Part shown: positions 8,401 through 8,759 of the stretch, in pieces
Layout: each line of letters begins with the position of its first letter
Numbering within the stretch: the stretch's first letter is position 1
Source: an uncultured beta proteobacterium
GTDB lineage: Bacteria > Pseudomonadota > Gammaproteobacteria > Burkholderiales > Rhodocyclaceae
Assembly (NCBI GenBank): GCA_903916205.1
Contig: CAIWVX010000124.1
Coordinates: forward strand, 1-8,759
Direction: 5' to 3'
DNA length: 8,759 bases
The notes under the pieces: generated by a model
Told to the model about the DNA's origin: nothing
The model's input: only the letters and a program-made list of their open reading frames with translations
Database searches by the model: none
Position numbers and translations under genes: made by a program

Positions 8401-8759
8401 TGGCACCGATGGCACCAACACGCGTACGCTGACCTATACCATTGCCGTCGGCCAGAACGGACGAGCGGCCATTGATGAGGCGGAACTCAAGGCGGCGCTG
8501 ATCGCGCACATCAGCGACGCTGCAGGCAACGCCTTTGCCTACGGCGGCGACATTTCCAATATCGATCCCTCGTTGCTACCGATAATCGACACCCTCGCCC
8601 CGACCCTGAACATCACCAGCAGCACCGGGGCGGTAAAAATCGGCGAGACGGCGACCATCACCTTCACCTTCAGCGAAGACCCGGGCGCCTCCTTTGTTCT
8701 TGGGGACATTACCGTCACCCATGGCACGCTAACCGGACTCACCACCACCGGCGTAACGC
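5486..8759 (+). CDS. Giant Ig-like-domain surface/adhesin protein, N-terminal part (3' end outside window)
   Basis: One frame stays open from the ATG at 5486 to the window end (1091 codons, no stop). Residues 1-85 are hydrophilic and partly acidic (EEDEDSN near 52-58), with no Sec signal. Residues about 146-215 look like a carboxypeptidase-regulatory-type beta-sandwich (VEGKV, DGAFSIDV, then DYFDEATG at 208-215); 279-356 is helix-prone. Ig-like domains follow: about 373-472 (DPVAGDNIIT opening), two related repeats at about 474-579 and 580-686, a Big_5-like domain at about 687-795 (LTFSEAV, LQDAAGN), another at 797-908, one at 912-1035, and a final Big_12-like one (ATITFTFSED) cut by the edge. 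DT.AP linkers recur at 686, 908 and 1035, with a DTAGP variant at 579. Such proteins usually act as cell-surface or biofilm adhesins; lack of a Sec signal suggests type I secretion through a C-terminal signal, unseen here. Large minus-strand frames in this stretch are shadows. The exact role is unknown. Confidence 0.85.
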   Translation, partial: MKPTKPVTPLSTNELNGSPQEPVNPQGSTPVILAAATRGDSVKKGALRRRAEEDEDSNLHLDSIKIDFSEIDLENDDSSLFASYWDTASLRLDQVTVETDRSALVGVGTDRMAFTGGSEGVGGTNAAISAFSLLGWGAFGNSTTTLVEGKVRAGKVLEQSVLVIIYAADGRTELGRDVVDKDGAFSIDVGTYKGVIIANVFNLNVDPDYFDEATGLKTDFAHPEFKGKKLPVLTAVTEANGGTVTLYINPATSIAARNILSIDAEGNGSVTDVTLVNKENVATGEALGLASDVTKTQNELLLAALSGVDLANDGNQETTISYFARVIKQLGGASQMTLDQKLEIINGAIRAEGNNPGTVTEVLHLLNVSTSDVIPVTIDPVAGDNIITQANQNTLTLSGTYTPGSTVILTFDGHAASGTVIYDPTGKTWRYTVTEADIVNMGADGVKTITITATSPGVGEANLDHIVSLDLIPDAPRVIKIIDDTSADITNAEIVFSVAFDRPIKGTVGTGNFSATHGTVISVTQGDSINVYNVRVALDAGVASGDVALRLIGTGLTNTKGDAPVADADLSTYDRQAIDTAGPSVTTVTDNIEANVTHNAIRFTVTFSEAIVGTVSTDNFRVSQGGTVRGVTQVGDSRVYTVDVNLDAGVASGDVALNLIGGGLRDARGNAVRDANLGTLDSQGIDTLAPTLTGVSPGSGATINPGTPLVLTFSEAVSKGTGNLRLVDDTTGTFITVDINDSSLVINGTQVTYTPSTLQGDHNYHLELDSGALQDAAGNVYAGLGGNAWTVHVNGLSLALDAVSTDNLINATENDSSIILSGTVSGESDILGNIRATDITLTLTPQGGGTSITVQATSYTASTGKWSGQVAPWTLVDGKTYTVAAELRGSQGSASGISASDSGSFSVDTTAPTLSNTAPSYTLSTVAGTAGDSVGETITLSITFDGAVKGLTSGTDSTIFTVGGIGVNAIWGGTDGTNTRTLTYTIAVGQNGRAAIDEAELKAALIAHISDAAGNAFAYGGDISNIDPSLLPIIDTLAPTLNITSSTGAVKIGETATITFTFSEDPGASFVLGDITVTHGTLTGLTTTGVT
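6908..7546 (+). repeat. Two tandem Ig-like repeats of about 107 codons
   Basis: Within the giant gene, two adjacent units share the order VTF/AF..PI or SEAI, GTV.T.NF, a central DAGVASGDVAL and a closing ID(T). At the DNA level 23 bases are identical at 7100-7122 and 7424-7446, an offset of 324 nt (108 codons), while the flanks have diverged. The DT.P linkers closing the units are 107 codons apart, so one small indel separates them. Later Ig domains in the gene are not close copies. Confidence 0.75.

Overview
The window looks like chromosomal DNA of a Gram-negative bacterium, most likely an aquatic or soil betaproteobacterium. That placement is an inference. It rests on a ubiquinone-pathway UbiC of the betaproteobacterial type, a periplasmic BtuF-type binding protein with a Sec signal, the arrangement of the B12 genes, and a giant Ig-like surface protein that resembles ones I recall from freshwater betaproteobacteria. 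No RNA gene, CRISPR array or intact mobile element is visible.

Layout. (1) At 30-626 (+) lies ubiC, chorismate pyruvate-lyase, in comparatively AT-rich DNA. No ubiA follows it. (2) The 627-892 gap holds a short minus-strand relic that resembles the C-terminus of an IS1595/ISXO2-type transposase. (3) At 893-5257 is a late-cobalamin block. cobQ (cobyric acid synthase) is on the minus strand. Divergent from it, cbiB, cobD and a btuF-like gene run on the plus strand as a tightly overlapping operon. (4) At 5258-5485 is an AT-rich non-coding gap with a plausible promoter. (5) From 5486 to the window end is one uninterrupted reading frame of 1091 codons that runs off the edge. It encodes the N-terminal part of a very large secreted protein built from bacterial Ig-like domains.

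How the genes work together. CobQ amidates adenosylcobyrinic acid a,c-diamide to adenosylcobyric acid. CobD makes (R)-1-amino-2-propanol phosphate from threonine phosphate. CbiB joins the two products into adenosylcobinamide phosphate. The BtuF-like protein would deliver external corrinoids to an ABC importer whose other subunits are not in the window. UbiC (ubiquinone head-group precursor) and the Ig-like protein appear functionally unrelated to this block.

The least understood part is the Ig-like protein. Its first ~370 residues lack a Sec signal and form an acidic leader, a beta-sandwich-like module and a helical segment before the Ig repeats begin. Nothing else stands out as a new system.
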